A stretch of DNA of 64,000 nucleotides from Cohnella luojiensis (GTDB lineage Bacteria > Bacillota > Bacilli > Paenibacillales > Paenibacillaceae): contig NZ_SOMN01000009.1 of NCBI RefSeq assembly GCF_004564235.1, positions 62,001-126,000 of the forward strand, read 5' to 3'. A program made the position numbers and the translations under genes. The notes under the pieces are model-generated. The model was given only the letters and a program-made list of their open reading frames with translations, ran no database searches and had not been told where the DNA came from. This document shows, in pieces, positions 42,895 through 51,023 of this stretch. Position 1 is the first letter of the stretch. Every line of letters starts with the position of its first letter.

Positions 42895-44949
42895 GTGATT
42901 CGAAAGCTAACGATTTCCTGTCTCGCTTTGATTTGCACGCTGTCCTTTTCATTCGGCGCAACCGCCGATACGGTTTCGAATCCGCAAGCGGATTCCGTCT
43001 CTTGGCCGGAACAGCAAGCGCTTCCAAGCTTTGCCGAAACCAAAAGTCTTGAAGTTGCGGACATCTATGATGCGCCCGGCGATATCAAGCTGCTTCTGGC
43101 CACTTTGCAGGGCATCGTGAACCGCGCGGAGCCGCGTATCTACCTCCTCGAGAACAAAGAGGAAGGCAAGTTTACGTGGTTGAACGATTTGAACGTTCCT
43201 TACAAGGTACGGGACAATTATTGGGATATCGTCAAGAGCTTCAAAAACGAAATCAAAGGCATCATCGTCTACGATCCTAAGATTCCGGACTCGATCAACG
43301 TGGCTACCACGCTGGCAGGATTAAAAGACGCCGTAGTGGCTAGTCCCGTGCTGGCGCCGAAATTGACGGCAGCTCCTTATAACCTGAAGGTGCTCGAGGA
43401 TCTTCAAGGAAAATTCAAGGATCGAATGGACGCCTATACTTGGCAATACGATAATCTTTGGAAGCAAACGACCCATCGGATGCTGATCGGTTTGAGTCCG
43501 GATACATCCGTTAGAATACCTTCGGGCCTTCCCGCCTCGTTCAAGGTGGTTGCCGAAGAAAAGACGCAGGAACGCGACGCCAACAACCGGAAGGTCTACG
43601 ATATCGATCTAACCTCTTCGTTGGGGAAAGAATCCGTCTATCTCCGTTTCGAAGACTCGTTTCCTCAAGACGGCTGGGGATCGGCCGTGCATGAGGTCAT
43701 CGTGAAAGCCGACGGGCAGACGATCGCCCAATTCGTTCCGGGTACTCCGGAAGAAGAAACTTACCTTTACGACCGTCAAAGCTCGCAGCTGTCTACGGGA
43801 AGCGGAGGTCACCGCTTTGCCGACAACGGCCGTTACTTCGTCTACAAATTCACGCCGCCGGCCGGTACCAAGCAGTTGACGGTTTCGGTCGACATGTGGA
43901 ACCAATTCAAAGTTTACGCCGGCAACGAGCAGCCGCCTTCCTCCGAACAGAGAGAACCGTATGGCTACCTCCGCGATTATGCGGTCGCGAACAAAGCTAT
44001 GGTTTTCTGGCTGGAAGCCAACGTGCCGGAGCAGAAGGCGCTCTTCGAGAAAATATTGTCGGACGTCAATCCCGGAACTCCGTATTTGGGTTGGTTCAGC
44101 AACGACGTGGAGGGAGAATTCAGCGGCGTTGAAATGGCGTCGAGTCACGGCGTTTATGTCCTCGCGGCCGACTGGTTCAGTAATTTGACCGTATTCTCCG
44201 GAACGAAAGTGAAATCATCCGCGCCGAAAGCGGTCAAACCGCCGAAGCTGGAGAACAAAATTTATGTCACCTATACTTTCAGCGAAGGCGATAATTTCCA
44301 ATACAATCAGCACCGCATGCGGATACTCTGGGACGACCCGAACCGCGGCAAAGTACCGATCAACTGGACGTCCAGTCCGCTGCTATACGACGGTGCTCCC
44401 GCCATTCTGGACTATTTCCGAAATACCGCTACCGAGAACGACCTGCTCATCGCGGGTCCGTCGGGAGCCGGGTACTTCAACCCGAACGCTTGGCCGGAAA
44501 ACTCGTTTTCGGATTTCTTGAAACATTCTTATTCGTATCTGAAGAAAACAGGAATGACGGTTCCCTACGTTCTGAACCGGATTGACGGCGAAAACGTCGC
44601 TCTCAGCGAATCGAAGGCGGCCGCCTATCAGAAAGAGTATAATGCCCCAGGCTTGTTCCTTAGCTGGGAAAATCGATACGGCGTGGAAATATTGAATGGC
44701 GAACTTCCCGTATCGACGATTCAAGGTATCAGCACTGCGCAAGACGGCAAAAATATCCTCGCTGAAGCCAAAGCGAAGTGGGACGGCAAATCTCCGCTGT
44801 TCGTCTCCTTGGGGCTGCTCGCCTGGAGCATGACGCCTTCGGATGTCGTTGCGATGACCGAATCGCTCGGGCCGGAGTATCAAGCCGTACGGGCGGATCA
44901 TTATTTCTCGCTTATCCGTGAAGCGAACGGACTTCCGTCCAAGCCTTAG
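42895..44949 (+). CDS. Secreted GxGYxYP-type putative glycoside hydrolase
   Basis: 684 aa from GTG at 42895, chosen because GAGGTG lies 7 nt upstream; ATG 42880 has no good SD. Signal peptide (KLTISCLALICTLSFSFGATAD). The N-terminal third (SLEVADIYDAPGDIKLLLATLQGIVNRAEPRIYL) fits the GxGYxYP N-terminal domain, and the C-terminal third carries GPSGAGYFNPNAWPE, a variant of the GxGYxYP motif with Asn for the second Tyr. An inserted sandwich-like stretch (about 190-345) separates them. The family is predicted to act on carbohydrates, but I know of no proven activity. Its position suggests extracellular processing of mannose-containing glycans. Confidence 0.8.
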   Translation: MIRKLTISCLALICTLSFSFGATADTVSNPQADSVSWPEQQALPSFAETKSLEVADIYDAPGDIKLLLATLQGIVNRAEPRIYLLENKEEGKFTWLNDLNVPYKVRDNYWDIVKSFKNEIKGIIVYDPKIPDSINVATTLAGLKDAVVASPVLAPKLTAAPYNLKVLEDLQGKFKDRMDAYTWQYDNLWKQTTHRMLIGLSPDTSVRIPSGLPASFKVVAEEKTQERDANNRKVYDIDLTSSLGKESVYLRFEDSFPQDGWGSAVHEVIVKADGQTIAQFVPGTPEEETYLYDRQSSQLSTGSGGHRFADNGRYFVYKFTPPAGTKQLTVSVDMWNQFKVYAGNEQPPSSEQREPYGYLRDYAVANKAMVFWLEANVPEQKALFEKILSDVNPGTPYLGWFSNDVEGEFSGVEMASSHGVYVLAADWFSNLTVFSGTKVKSSAPKAVKPPKLENKIYVTYTFSEGDNFQYNQHRMRILWDDPNRGKVPINWTSSPLLYDGAPAILDYFRNTATENDLLIAGPSGAGYFNPNAWPENSFSDFLKHSYSYLKKTGMTVPYVLNRIDGENVALSESKAAAYQKEYNAPGLFLSWENRYGVEILNGELPVSTIQGISTAQDGKNILAEAKAKWDGKSPLFVSLGLLAWSMTPSDVVAMTESLGPEYQAVRADHYFSLIREANGLPSKP

Positions 44950-44957
44950 TAAGGTAA

Positions 44958-45002
44958 GGGAGGCTGTCTCAAAAATGAGAACTTTTGAGCAGCCTCTTTA
45001 CT
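44958..45002 (+). terminator. Terminator of the GxGYxYP gene
   Basis: GAGGCTG-T-CTCAAAA (44960-44974) pairs with TTTTGAG-CAGCCTC (44983-44996), then TTTACTTT. The right arm and what follows (GAGCAGCCTCTTTACTTT) recur almost exactly at 45848-45865, on the far side of the repeat island. Confidence 0.7.
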
Positions 45003-45080
45003 TTATCTTGGAATCGGGCTGTACTTGGTGCCGAATAGTTGCTGCTACTATGAAGAATTCGTCCGTATTTGCGTCGTCCA

Positions 45081-45515
45081 AACTAAATGGGTGCTCGAAG
45101 TCGGCGCGGAGGGTCGTAGTTAGCTTTAGTCTAACTAATTAGGTGCTCGGAGTCACATCGGCGGGGCGTAGGTAGCTTTAGTCTAACTAATTAGGTGCAC
45201 GGAGTCACATCGGCGGGCCGTAGTTAGCTTTAGTCTAACTAAATGGGTGCTCGAAGTCGGCGCGGAGGGTCGTAGTTAGCTTTAGTCTAACTAATTAGGT
45301 GCTCGGAGTCACATCGGCGGGGCGTAGGTAGCTTTAGTCTAACTAATTAGGTGCACGGAGTCACATCGGCGGGCCGTAGTTAGCTTTAGTCTAACTATAT
45401 TGATGCTCAAAGTCGGCGCGGAGGGTCGTAGTTAGCTTTAGTCTAACTAATTGGGTGCCTAGACCCGTGCGGTGTCTCGCAGTTAGCTTTAGTCAACTAA
45501 TTGCGTACTGGGGGC
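45081..45515. repeat. 52-bp tandem array A (about 8 copies, 156-bp higher-order repeat)
   Basis: Units begin at 45081, 45133, 45185, 45237, 45289, 45341, 45393 and 45445; the last is shortened and a partial copy follows. Units 1-3 are repeated exactly as units 4-6, giving a perfect 156-bp duplication. Every unit begins AACTA and ends AGCTTTAGTCT (AGCTTTAGTC in the last). Each unit junction folds as TAGTTAG-CTTTAGT-CTAACTA, a 7-bp stem (one mismatch in two copies). Stops occur in the reading frames and 52 is not a multiple of 3, so it is non-coding. Confidence 0.95.
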
Positions 45516-45795
45516 TGCCGTTAAGCGCGCGCGAGTACCGAGGCAGGAGCCGCGTAGCGGCAGATATTGCCGTTAAGCGCGTGCGAGTGGCGAGGCAGGG
45601 AACGCGTAGCGGCAGATTTCGCCGTTAAGCGCGCGCGAGTACCGAGGCAGGAGCCGCGTAGCGGCAGATATTGCCGTTAAGCGCGCGCGAGTACCGAGGC
45701 AGGGGCCGCGTAGCGGCAGATATTACCGTTAAGCGTACGCAAGTGGCGAGGTAGGGGCCGCGTAGCGGCAGGTTTTGCCGTTAGGCTTGAACGGG
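45516..45795. repeat. 52-bp tandem array B (5 copies plus a partial)
   Basis: Units begin at 45516, 45568, 45620, 45672 and 45724, with a partial copy from 45776. The consensus opens TGCCGTTAAGCGCGCGCGAG and closes CCGCGTAGCGGCAGATAT. It is GC-rich, unlike array A, yet has the same 52-bp period. Junctions fold as AGCGGCA-GATAT-TGCCGTT (7 pairs, one G-T). A second internal stem GCCGC-GTA-GCGGC is present in most units. No spacers and no open frame. Confidence 0.95.
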
Positions 45796-45816
45796 AGCAG
45801 TTGAACCCAATAATTC

Positions 45817-45857
45817 GGGGCTGCAACTTAGGTATGAAGACCTTTAGGAGCAGCCCC
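45817..45857. terminator. Hairpin closing the repeat island
   Basis: GGGGCTGC (45817-45824) pairs with GCAGCCCC (45850-45857), 25-nt loop. It lies just after the last fad operon gene (stop at 45869). T tracts are modest (TTTACGTTT on the plus side). Confidence 0.5.
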
Positions 45858-45868
45858 TTTACGTTTAC

Positions 45869-46291
45869 TTAAGCCTTCTTTTCAATGATCCGAAATGACG
45901 CGGTAGCCAAGGCACAAAGAGTATCGTCAGCGCTTCTAAGCGTCCCCTGCGTCGTAATCGTTTTGCCGGAGGTATGCAGAATTTCGGCGATCACCGTAAC
46001 TTTGCCTATCCTGACCGGGGAGGTGAAATGGACATTCATGCTCGAGGTCACCACATCCTCCCCCGGTCTTGCCGCCATAGCTATAATCCCCATTGCAGAA
46101 TCTAGCAAAGTCGTGTGGACTCCGCCGTGCAGAATTCCTATCAGATTAAGATGATGCTCCCGTACGTCAAGGGTTACGATCACTTTTTTCTCATCCATAA
46201 ATTCCAGTTCGCATCCGACATACCCCCAGAAGGTATTCCTCGCGATTTCCGACAGGTGTTCCATTCTGCTCCGTCCGTTTGCCGTATCCAT
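45869..46291 (-). CDS. PaaI-family hotdog acyl-CoA thioesterase
   Basis: 140 aa, ATG behind AAGGAGG. Hotdog fold with the PaaI/YbgC-type signature LIGILHGGVHTTLLDSAMGI, followed by TSSMNVHFTSPVRIGKVTVIAEILHTSGKT. It hydrolyses acyl-CoA thioesters, here probably releasing CoA from products that stall in beta-oxidation. Last gene of the six-gene fad operon (25 bp after lcfA). Confidence 0.88.
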   Translation of the reverse strand: MDTANGRSRMEHLSEIARNTFWGYVGCELEFMDEKKVIVTLDVREHHLNLIGILHGGVHTTLLDSAMGIIAMAARPGEDVVTSSMNVHFTSPVRIGKVTVIAEILHTSGKTITTQGTLRSADDTLCALATASFRIIEKKA

Positions 46292-46316
46292 TCCGTTCCT
46301 CCTTCCGGACGTTCGA

Positions 46317-47981
46317 TCATTTCTTCTCTTCCTCGATAAGCTTTCTTCGGAGTACTTTACCCGCTAAAGTCTTCGGTAAGCTGGTACGGAACTCATACTG
46401 ATGAGGAACCTTATATGCGGCTAGCCTTTGTCTGCAAAATTCTTCAAGTTCGGACTCCGCAACGTTAGCCCCCTCTTTCAGAACGACGAAAGCTTTAACC
46501 GTTTCCCCCCTATAATTATCAGGCACTCCCATGACCGCTGCTTCTTCAATGGCAGGATGTTCGAAAAGCACCTCTTCGATTTCCCTAGGGTAGACATTAT
46601 ATCCGCTTGCGATGATGATATCCTTCATTCGGTCCATGATAAAGAAGAAGCCTTCCTTGTCCATTCGCGCCATGTCCCCTGTTAGAAGCCAGCCATCCCG
46701 CAGCACCTTCGCAGTATCCTCCGGAGCATTCCAATAGCCCTTCATTACCTGCGGACCCTTTATCGCAAGTTCCCCGATCTCGCCGACCGAAAGCTCTTCC
46801 CCGGTTGCAGGATCAACGATCTTCGCTACCGTATCCGGAAAAGGAATCCCGATGGAGCCGGACTTTCGCTTCTCCCAAACGTTGTTGGCATGCGTGACGG
46901 GAGAAGCTTCCGTAAGTCCGTAGCCTTCGATAAGCCGGCCGCCGGACATCTCCTCGAACCGCTGCTGGATTTCATGCGGCAGCGGTGCCGCTCCGCTGAT
47001 GCACATCTTGATAGATGATAGATCATAATTCTGGATATTGCTGTTATTCAAAAGAGCAATGTACATCGTCGGAGCCCCGGGGAATATCGTCGGCTTCAGC
47101 TTCTGAATGATCGTTAAGATTTGGTTAATATCGAACCGCGGTACCAATATCAAACAGCCTCCGAGAAGAATGGCTTGGTTCATGAGAACCGTTAAGCCGA
47201 AAACATGGAAGAAAGGGAGCGCCGCTAAGTAACGTTCTTTGCCGGGTAAGCTTTTATAAGCCCATAAGCTCGTTTGAATGGTGTTCACGATAACATTATG
47301 ATGAGTGAGCATCACCCCTTTAGATACGCCCGTCGTACCTCCCGTGTACTGAAGCAAAGCAAGGTCATTCTCCGCATCCACGTCTATATGAACCGGAGAG
47401 GACGAGGAATCGTGCATGAGCTTCAGGAAGGAAATGACGCCTTCTTGATAGTCGACTTCCAGGCTCATTCCGTCTTTCTTAACCTTCAATGGGTACATCA
47501 AATTTTTAGGAAACGGAAGATAATCCTTAACCGAAGTGATTATGACATGACGCAGCGGCGTGCTGGGTACGATGTCCTTCACCTTCTTGTGCAATAAATC
47601 CAGAGTCAGAATAACCGTGGCGCCAGAGTCCTGCAGTTGATGCTGCAGCTCGCGCGGCATGTAGAGAGGATTCGTCATCACTACGACAGCTCCGGAGAGC
47701 AGAGTTCCATAATAAGCGATCACCAACTGAGGACAATTGGGCAGCATGATCGCTACCCTGTCTCCCCTTCGAATCCCCAGCTTGCGAATGACATGCGCGA
47801 ACCGATACGCTCCCTCCAGCAGCTCGGAGTACTTCATTTCCTTCCCCATGAAGTTAAGCGCGGTATGATTAGGATAGTTAGCGGCAGACTGAATCAGGAA
47901 ATCCGCCAAATTGGTCTTAGGATACGGATAAGTCGGAGGTACTTCCTTCGGATAGACAGATAACCACGGTTTCGCTGCCAT
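46317..47981 (-). CDS. lcfA: Long-chain fatty-acid-CoA ligase
   Basis: 554 aa, ATG behind GAGG. It activates fatty acids to acyl-CoA with ATP. AMP-binding motifs: LLQYTGGTTGVSKGVMLTH (P-loop), GYGLTEASPVTH, LLTGDMARMDKEGFFFIMDRMKDIIIASGYNVYPREIEE, and the C-terminal catalytic Lys in LPKTLAGKVLRRKL. Sequence and length fit B. subtilis LcfA. It lies in the fad operon between fadE and the thioesterase and is under FadR control by position. Confidence 0.94.
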   Translation of the reverse strand: MAAKPWLSVYPKEVPPTYPYPKTNLADFLIQSAANYPNHTALNFMGKEMKYSELLEGAYRFAHVIRKLGIRRGDRVAIMLPNCPQLVIAYYGTLLSGAVVVMTNPLYMPRELQHQLQDSGATVILTLDLLHKKVKDIVPSTPLRHVIITSVKDYLPFPKNLMYPLKVKKDGMSLEVDYQEGVISFLKLMHDSSSSPVHIDVDAENDLALLQYTGGTTGVSKGVMLTHHNVIVNTIQTSLWAYKSLPGKERYLAALPFFHVFGLTVLMNQAILLGGCLILVPRFDINQILTIIQKLKPTIFPGAPTMYIALLNNSNIQNYDLSSIKMCISGAAPLPHEIQQRFEEMSGGRLIEGYGLTEASPVTHANNVWEKRKSGSIGIPFPDTVAKIVDPATGEELSVGEIGELAIKGPQVMKGYWNAPEDTAKVLRDGWLLTGDMARMDKEGFFFIMDRMKDIIIASGYNVYPREIEEVLFEHPAIEEAAVMGVPDNYRGETVKAFVVLKEGANVAESELEEFCRQRLAAYKVPHQYEFRTSLPKTLAGKVLRRKLIEEEKK

Positions 47982-48012
47982 GCCTCTTCACCTCATTGGA
48001 TTGGACTCGGTG

Positions 48013-49794
48013 TTAGTACACGAACTTCTCCGACTGAATAACCTGAGCTGCGATCTGGCGTTTGGCTTGTATGGTATTCCATGCCGTGCGACGGGTTAAC
48101 TTCTTGAGTACCGAGAGCTGCGTACGCAAAGTATCTCCGTCTTCGATGGCCGATAACGTTTCTTTGGCGAACGCTTCGATATCCTCGAAAGCTTCGTGGA
48201 CAAAAATACGAGTCATCTGGGTAGCCGCGGCAGCCTTCTGTTCTCCCTGCTTGCCGATTCGTTTCTGCGTGCGCAGAAGCGCGCTTTCCATGGCGAAGAT
48301 CAGGATCATCATATCCGCCAGACGGCTGAGCACTTCTTGCTCATGCTCCAGCTTCATTTGATATTTCTGAACGGCTGCTCCTCCCGCCATGAGGAAAATT
48401 TTCTTCGCCGTCGCAACGAGATGCGCCTCTTCCTCCAAAACGCCTTCGAATGCTTGCCCCGGCACGAACTGCAACAGCTCAGACTGAAGCGCTTTGGCTT
48501 TCTGGAGCAGCGGAAGCTCGCCTTTCATGGCGCGCTTGATCAGCGTTCCCGGGATAAGCAGCCGATTGATCTCATTCGTCCCTTCGAAAATACGGTTAAT
48601 ACGCGAATCCCGATAAATGCGTTCAATCTTGTACTCCTGAATAAAACCATATCCGCCGTGGATCTGCACCCCTTCGTCCGCTACGAAATCCAGCGCTTCC
48701 GAACCGAATACCTTGTTAATGGAGCATTCGATCGCATACTCCGCAATCGCTTTCGCTGACTGGACGCCGGCTTCCGGACTGTCGTGATCTATTTGACCGA
48801 GACCTGCGTCCATTAAGCCGGCGGTACGGTAGACCATGCTTTCCAGCACGTAAGTGCGAATATTCATTTCCGCGAGCTTCTTGCCGACCAGCGGAAAAGA
48901 GGAGATGGGCTTGCCGAATTGCGTGCGTTGATTGGCGTATTTGGCGCTCAGCTCTATCGCCTGCTTGGAAGCTCCCAAGCAGCCGGAAGCCAGCTTGAAC
49001 CGGCCGATGTTCAAAATATTGAATGCGATCAAATGTCCTTTTCCGACTTCCCATAGGAGATTCTCCACCGGCACTCTAACATCCTCGAGAATCAGCGGGC
49101 GCGTTGAGGAACCTTTAATCCCCATCTTCTTCTCTTCGGGGCCAAGACTCACGCCGTCCATTGTTCTTTCTACGATAAAAGTGCTGAACTCTTTTCCGTC
49201 TACCTTTGCATAGACGATGAAAATGTCCGCGAAACCGGCGTTCGTGATGAATTGCTTCGCGCCGTTCAGTACGTAATGCTCGCCGTCTTCCGACAGGATA
49301 GCGGTCGTCTTGGCGCCAAGCGCGTCCGAGCCGGAAGAGGGCTCCGTCAAGCAGTAGGCGGCAATCTTCTTGCCGGCCGATAGATCCGGCAAGTACTTAT
49401 TCTTCTGTTCCGCTGTCCCGAAGTATACGATAGGAAGTGTGCCGATGCCCACGTGGGCACCAATGGTAAGCGCGAACGAGGAGGCTTTGGACAATCTTTC
49501 GCTGATCAGCGTAGAGCTTACCTTGTCTAATCCGAGACCCTCGTAAGCCTCCGGCACATCCGCTCCGAGCAGTCCAAGCTCGCCGGCTTTTCTCATCAGC
49601 TTAACCGTAAGCTCGTAGTCCAGCTTTTCAAGCTCTTCGTCGACCGGGGCTACTTCCCCCTCCACGAAGTCCGACGTCATCTCCGCGATCATGCGCTGCT
49701 CTTCCGTCAATTCATCAGGGGTAACCATCGAAAGAAAATCGATATCGTCGATAATAAAGCTTCCGCCAATCACTTTATCCGCTGTTTTTTCCAT
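48013..49794 (-). CDS. fadE: Acyl-CoA dehydrogenase
   Basis: 593 aa from ATG at 49792-49794, with GAGGAG 9 nt upstream. First oxidation step of beta-oxidation, passing electrons to ETF. FAD and substrate motifs: AYCLTEPSSGSDALGAKTTA, FITNAGFADIFIVYAKV, QRTQFGKPISSFPLV-like, QIHGGYGFIQEYKIERIYRDSRINRIFEGTNEI with the catalytic Glu near its end. The extra C-terminal region (to 593) is typical of the long FadE of Bacillus. Neighbours fadA and lcfA are 20 and 31 bp away. Confidence 0.94.
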   Translation of the reverse strand: MEKTADKVIGGSFIIDDIDFLSMVTPDELTEEQRMIAEMTSDFVEGEVAPVDEELEKLDYELTVKLMRKAGELGLLGADVPEAYEGLGLDKVSSTLISERLSKASSFALTIGAHVGIGTLPIVYFGTAEQKNKYLPDLSAGKKIAAYCLTEPSSGSDALGAKTTAILSEDGEHYVLNGAKQFITNAGFADIFIVYAKVDGKEFSTFIVERTMDGVSLGPEEKKMGIKGSSTRPLILEDVRVPVENLLWEVGKGHLIAFNILNIGRFKLASGCLGASKQAIELSAKYANQRTQFGKPISSFPLVGKKLAEMNIRTYVLESMVYRTAGLMDAGLGQIDHDSPEAGVQSAKAIAEYAIECSINKVFGSEALDFVADEGVQIHGGYGFIQEYKIERIYRDSRINRIFEGTNEINRLLIPGTLIKRAMKGELPLLQKAKALQSELLQFVPGQAFEGVLEEEAHLVATAKKIFLMAGGAAVQKYQMKLEHEQEVLSRLADMMILIFAMESALLRTQKRIGKQGEQKAAAATQMTRIFVHEAFEDIEAFAKETLSAIEDGDTLRTQLSVLKKLTRRTAWNTIQAKRQIAAQVIQSEKFVY

Positions 49795-49814
49795 CCTGCA
49801 CATCTCCTCTTAGT

Positions 49815-50999
49815 CTATTCAGGATATACTTCAAACACGCCAGCCGCGCCCATTCCGCCGCCGATGCACATCGATACGACGCCGTAGCCGCCGCCTCGGC
49901 GGCGCAGCTCATGGATCAAGCTCGTCGTAAGCTTCGTACCCGTGCAGCCTAGGGGATGTCCCAACGCGATCGCGCCGCCGTTTACATTGACCTTGCTCTC
50001 ATCCAGCTCCAATTGCCGAATGATATGCAAGCATTGCGAGGCGAAGGCTTCGTTGATCTCGAACAATCCGATGTCATCTAGACTAAGACCTGCCCGTTCT
50101 AAGGCTTTAGGTATCGCCTTTACCGGACCGACCCCCATGATTTCGGGATCTACGCCGGCAAGCGCGAAGGATTTGAAGCTCGCGAGCGGCTTTAGGCCAA
50201 GCTCATCCGCCTTTTCCCTGCTCATGACCAGTACCGCTGCCGCTCCGTCGTTCATTGGCGAGGAATTGCCTGCCGTAACGGTCCCGTTAGCCTTAAACGC
50301 AGGCTTTAACTTTGCTAAAACCTCGGGCGTAGTATCTGCTCTGACCCCTTCATCCTTCTCCAGGACGATTGGCTTCACCCAAGGTTTTCCGTCGTCGCCG
50401 AAGCCTTTAAGCGATGTGCTAACCGGTACGATTTCATCATGGAACACGTCGGATTGCAGCGCAGCCGCCGCTTTCCGGTGACTAGAGGCCGCGAACCGGT
50501 CCTGATCCTCTCTGGATATTCCATACCGATCGGCGACATTCTCTGCCGTATGGCCCATTCCGATATAGACTTGGGGCATCTCCTCTACGATGGACGGGTG
50601 CGGCGAGGGCTTGAACCCTGTCATCGGCACATGGCTCATGCTTTCCACCCCGCCGGCAATGATCATGTCCGCGCTTCCCGCCAGGATCCGTTCCGCCGCG
50701 AAGGCAATCGACTGGAGTCCGGAGGAGCAGAACCGGTTGATGGTTAATGCCGGAACGCACGTAGGAAATCCTGCATACAACGACATGATCCGGGCAAAGT
50801 TCAGCCCTTGCTCCCCTTCCGGCATCGCGCAGCCGATGATGATATCCTCCACGTCCTCCTTCCTTACCCCCGGAGCACGGTCGATCACGGCCTGTAATAC
50901 GACTTTCCCGAGATCTTCGGCCCGCGTATGAATAAGGCTCCCTTTCTTCGCCCTTCCTACCGGCGTTCTCACGGCGGCAACGATAACGGCTTCTCTCAT
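49815..50999 (-). CDS. fadA: Acetyl-CoA C-acyltransferase (thiolase)
   Basis: 394 aa from ATG at 50997-50999 ([15 protein letters not shown]), with GAGGTG 6 nt upstream. Last step of beta-oxidation. Thiolase motifs: nucleophile Cys in [57 protein letters not shown] and the second Cys in [17 protein letters not shown]. Forms the multienzyme pair with FadN, 24 bp upstream. Confidence 0.95.
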   Translation of the reverse strand: MREAVIVAAVRTPVGRAKKGSLIHTRAEDLGKVVLQAVIDRAPGVRKEDVEDIIIGCAMPEGEQGLNFARIMSLYAGFPTCVPALTINRFCSSGLQSIAFAAERILAGSADMIIAGGVESMSHVPMTGFKPSPHPSIVEEMPQVYIGMGHTAENVADRYGISREDQDRFAASSHRKAAAALQSDVFHDEIVPVSTSLKGFGDDGKPWVKPIVLEKDEGVRADTTPEVLAKLKPAFKANGTVTAGNSSPMNDGAAAVLVMSREKADELGLKPLASFKSFALAGVDPEIMGVGPVKAIPKALERAGLSLDDIGLFEINEAFASQCLHIIRQLELDESKVNVNGGAIALGHPLGCTGTKLTTSLIHELRRRGGGYGVVSMCIGGGMGAAGVFEVYPE

Positions 51000-51023
51000 G
51001 GTAGTCACCTCTTCTCCAATGAA

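Noticed and set aside
44958-45002. Insertion-sequence terminal repeat (GGCTGTCTCAAAA-like)
   Set aside because: The sequence recalls ends of some IS elements, but it pairs with itself as a terminator and no transposase or partner end is in reach.
45081-45795. CRISPR array
   Set aside because: The units are contiguous 52-bp tandem repeats with no unique spacers, and there are no cas genes.
45081-45795. Integron attC-like sites (GTTAAGC, and GTTAG/CTAAC arms)
   Set aside because: GTTAAGC fits GTTRRRY, but no matching inverse core, no cassette genes and no integrase are present; spacing is uniform at 52 bp.
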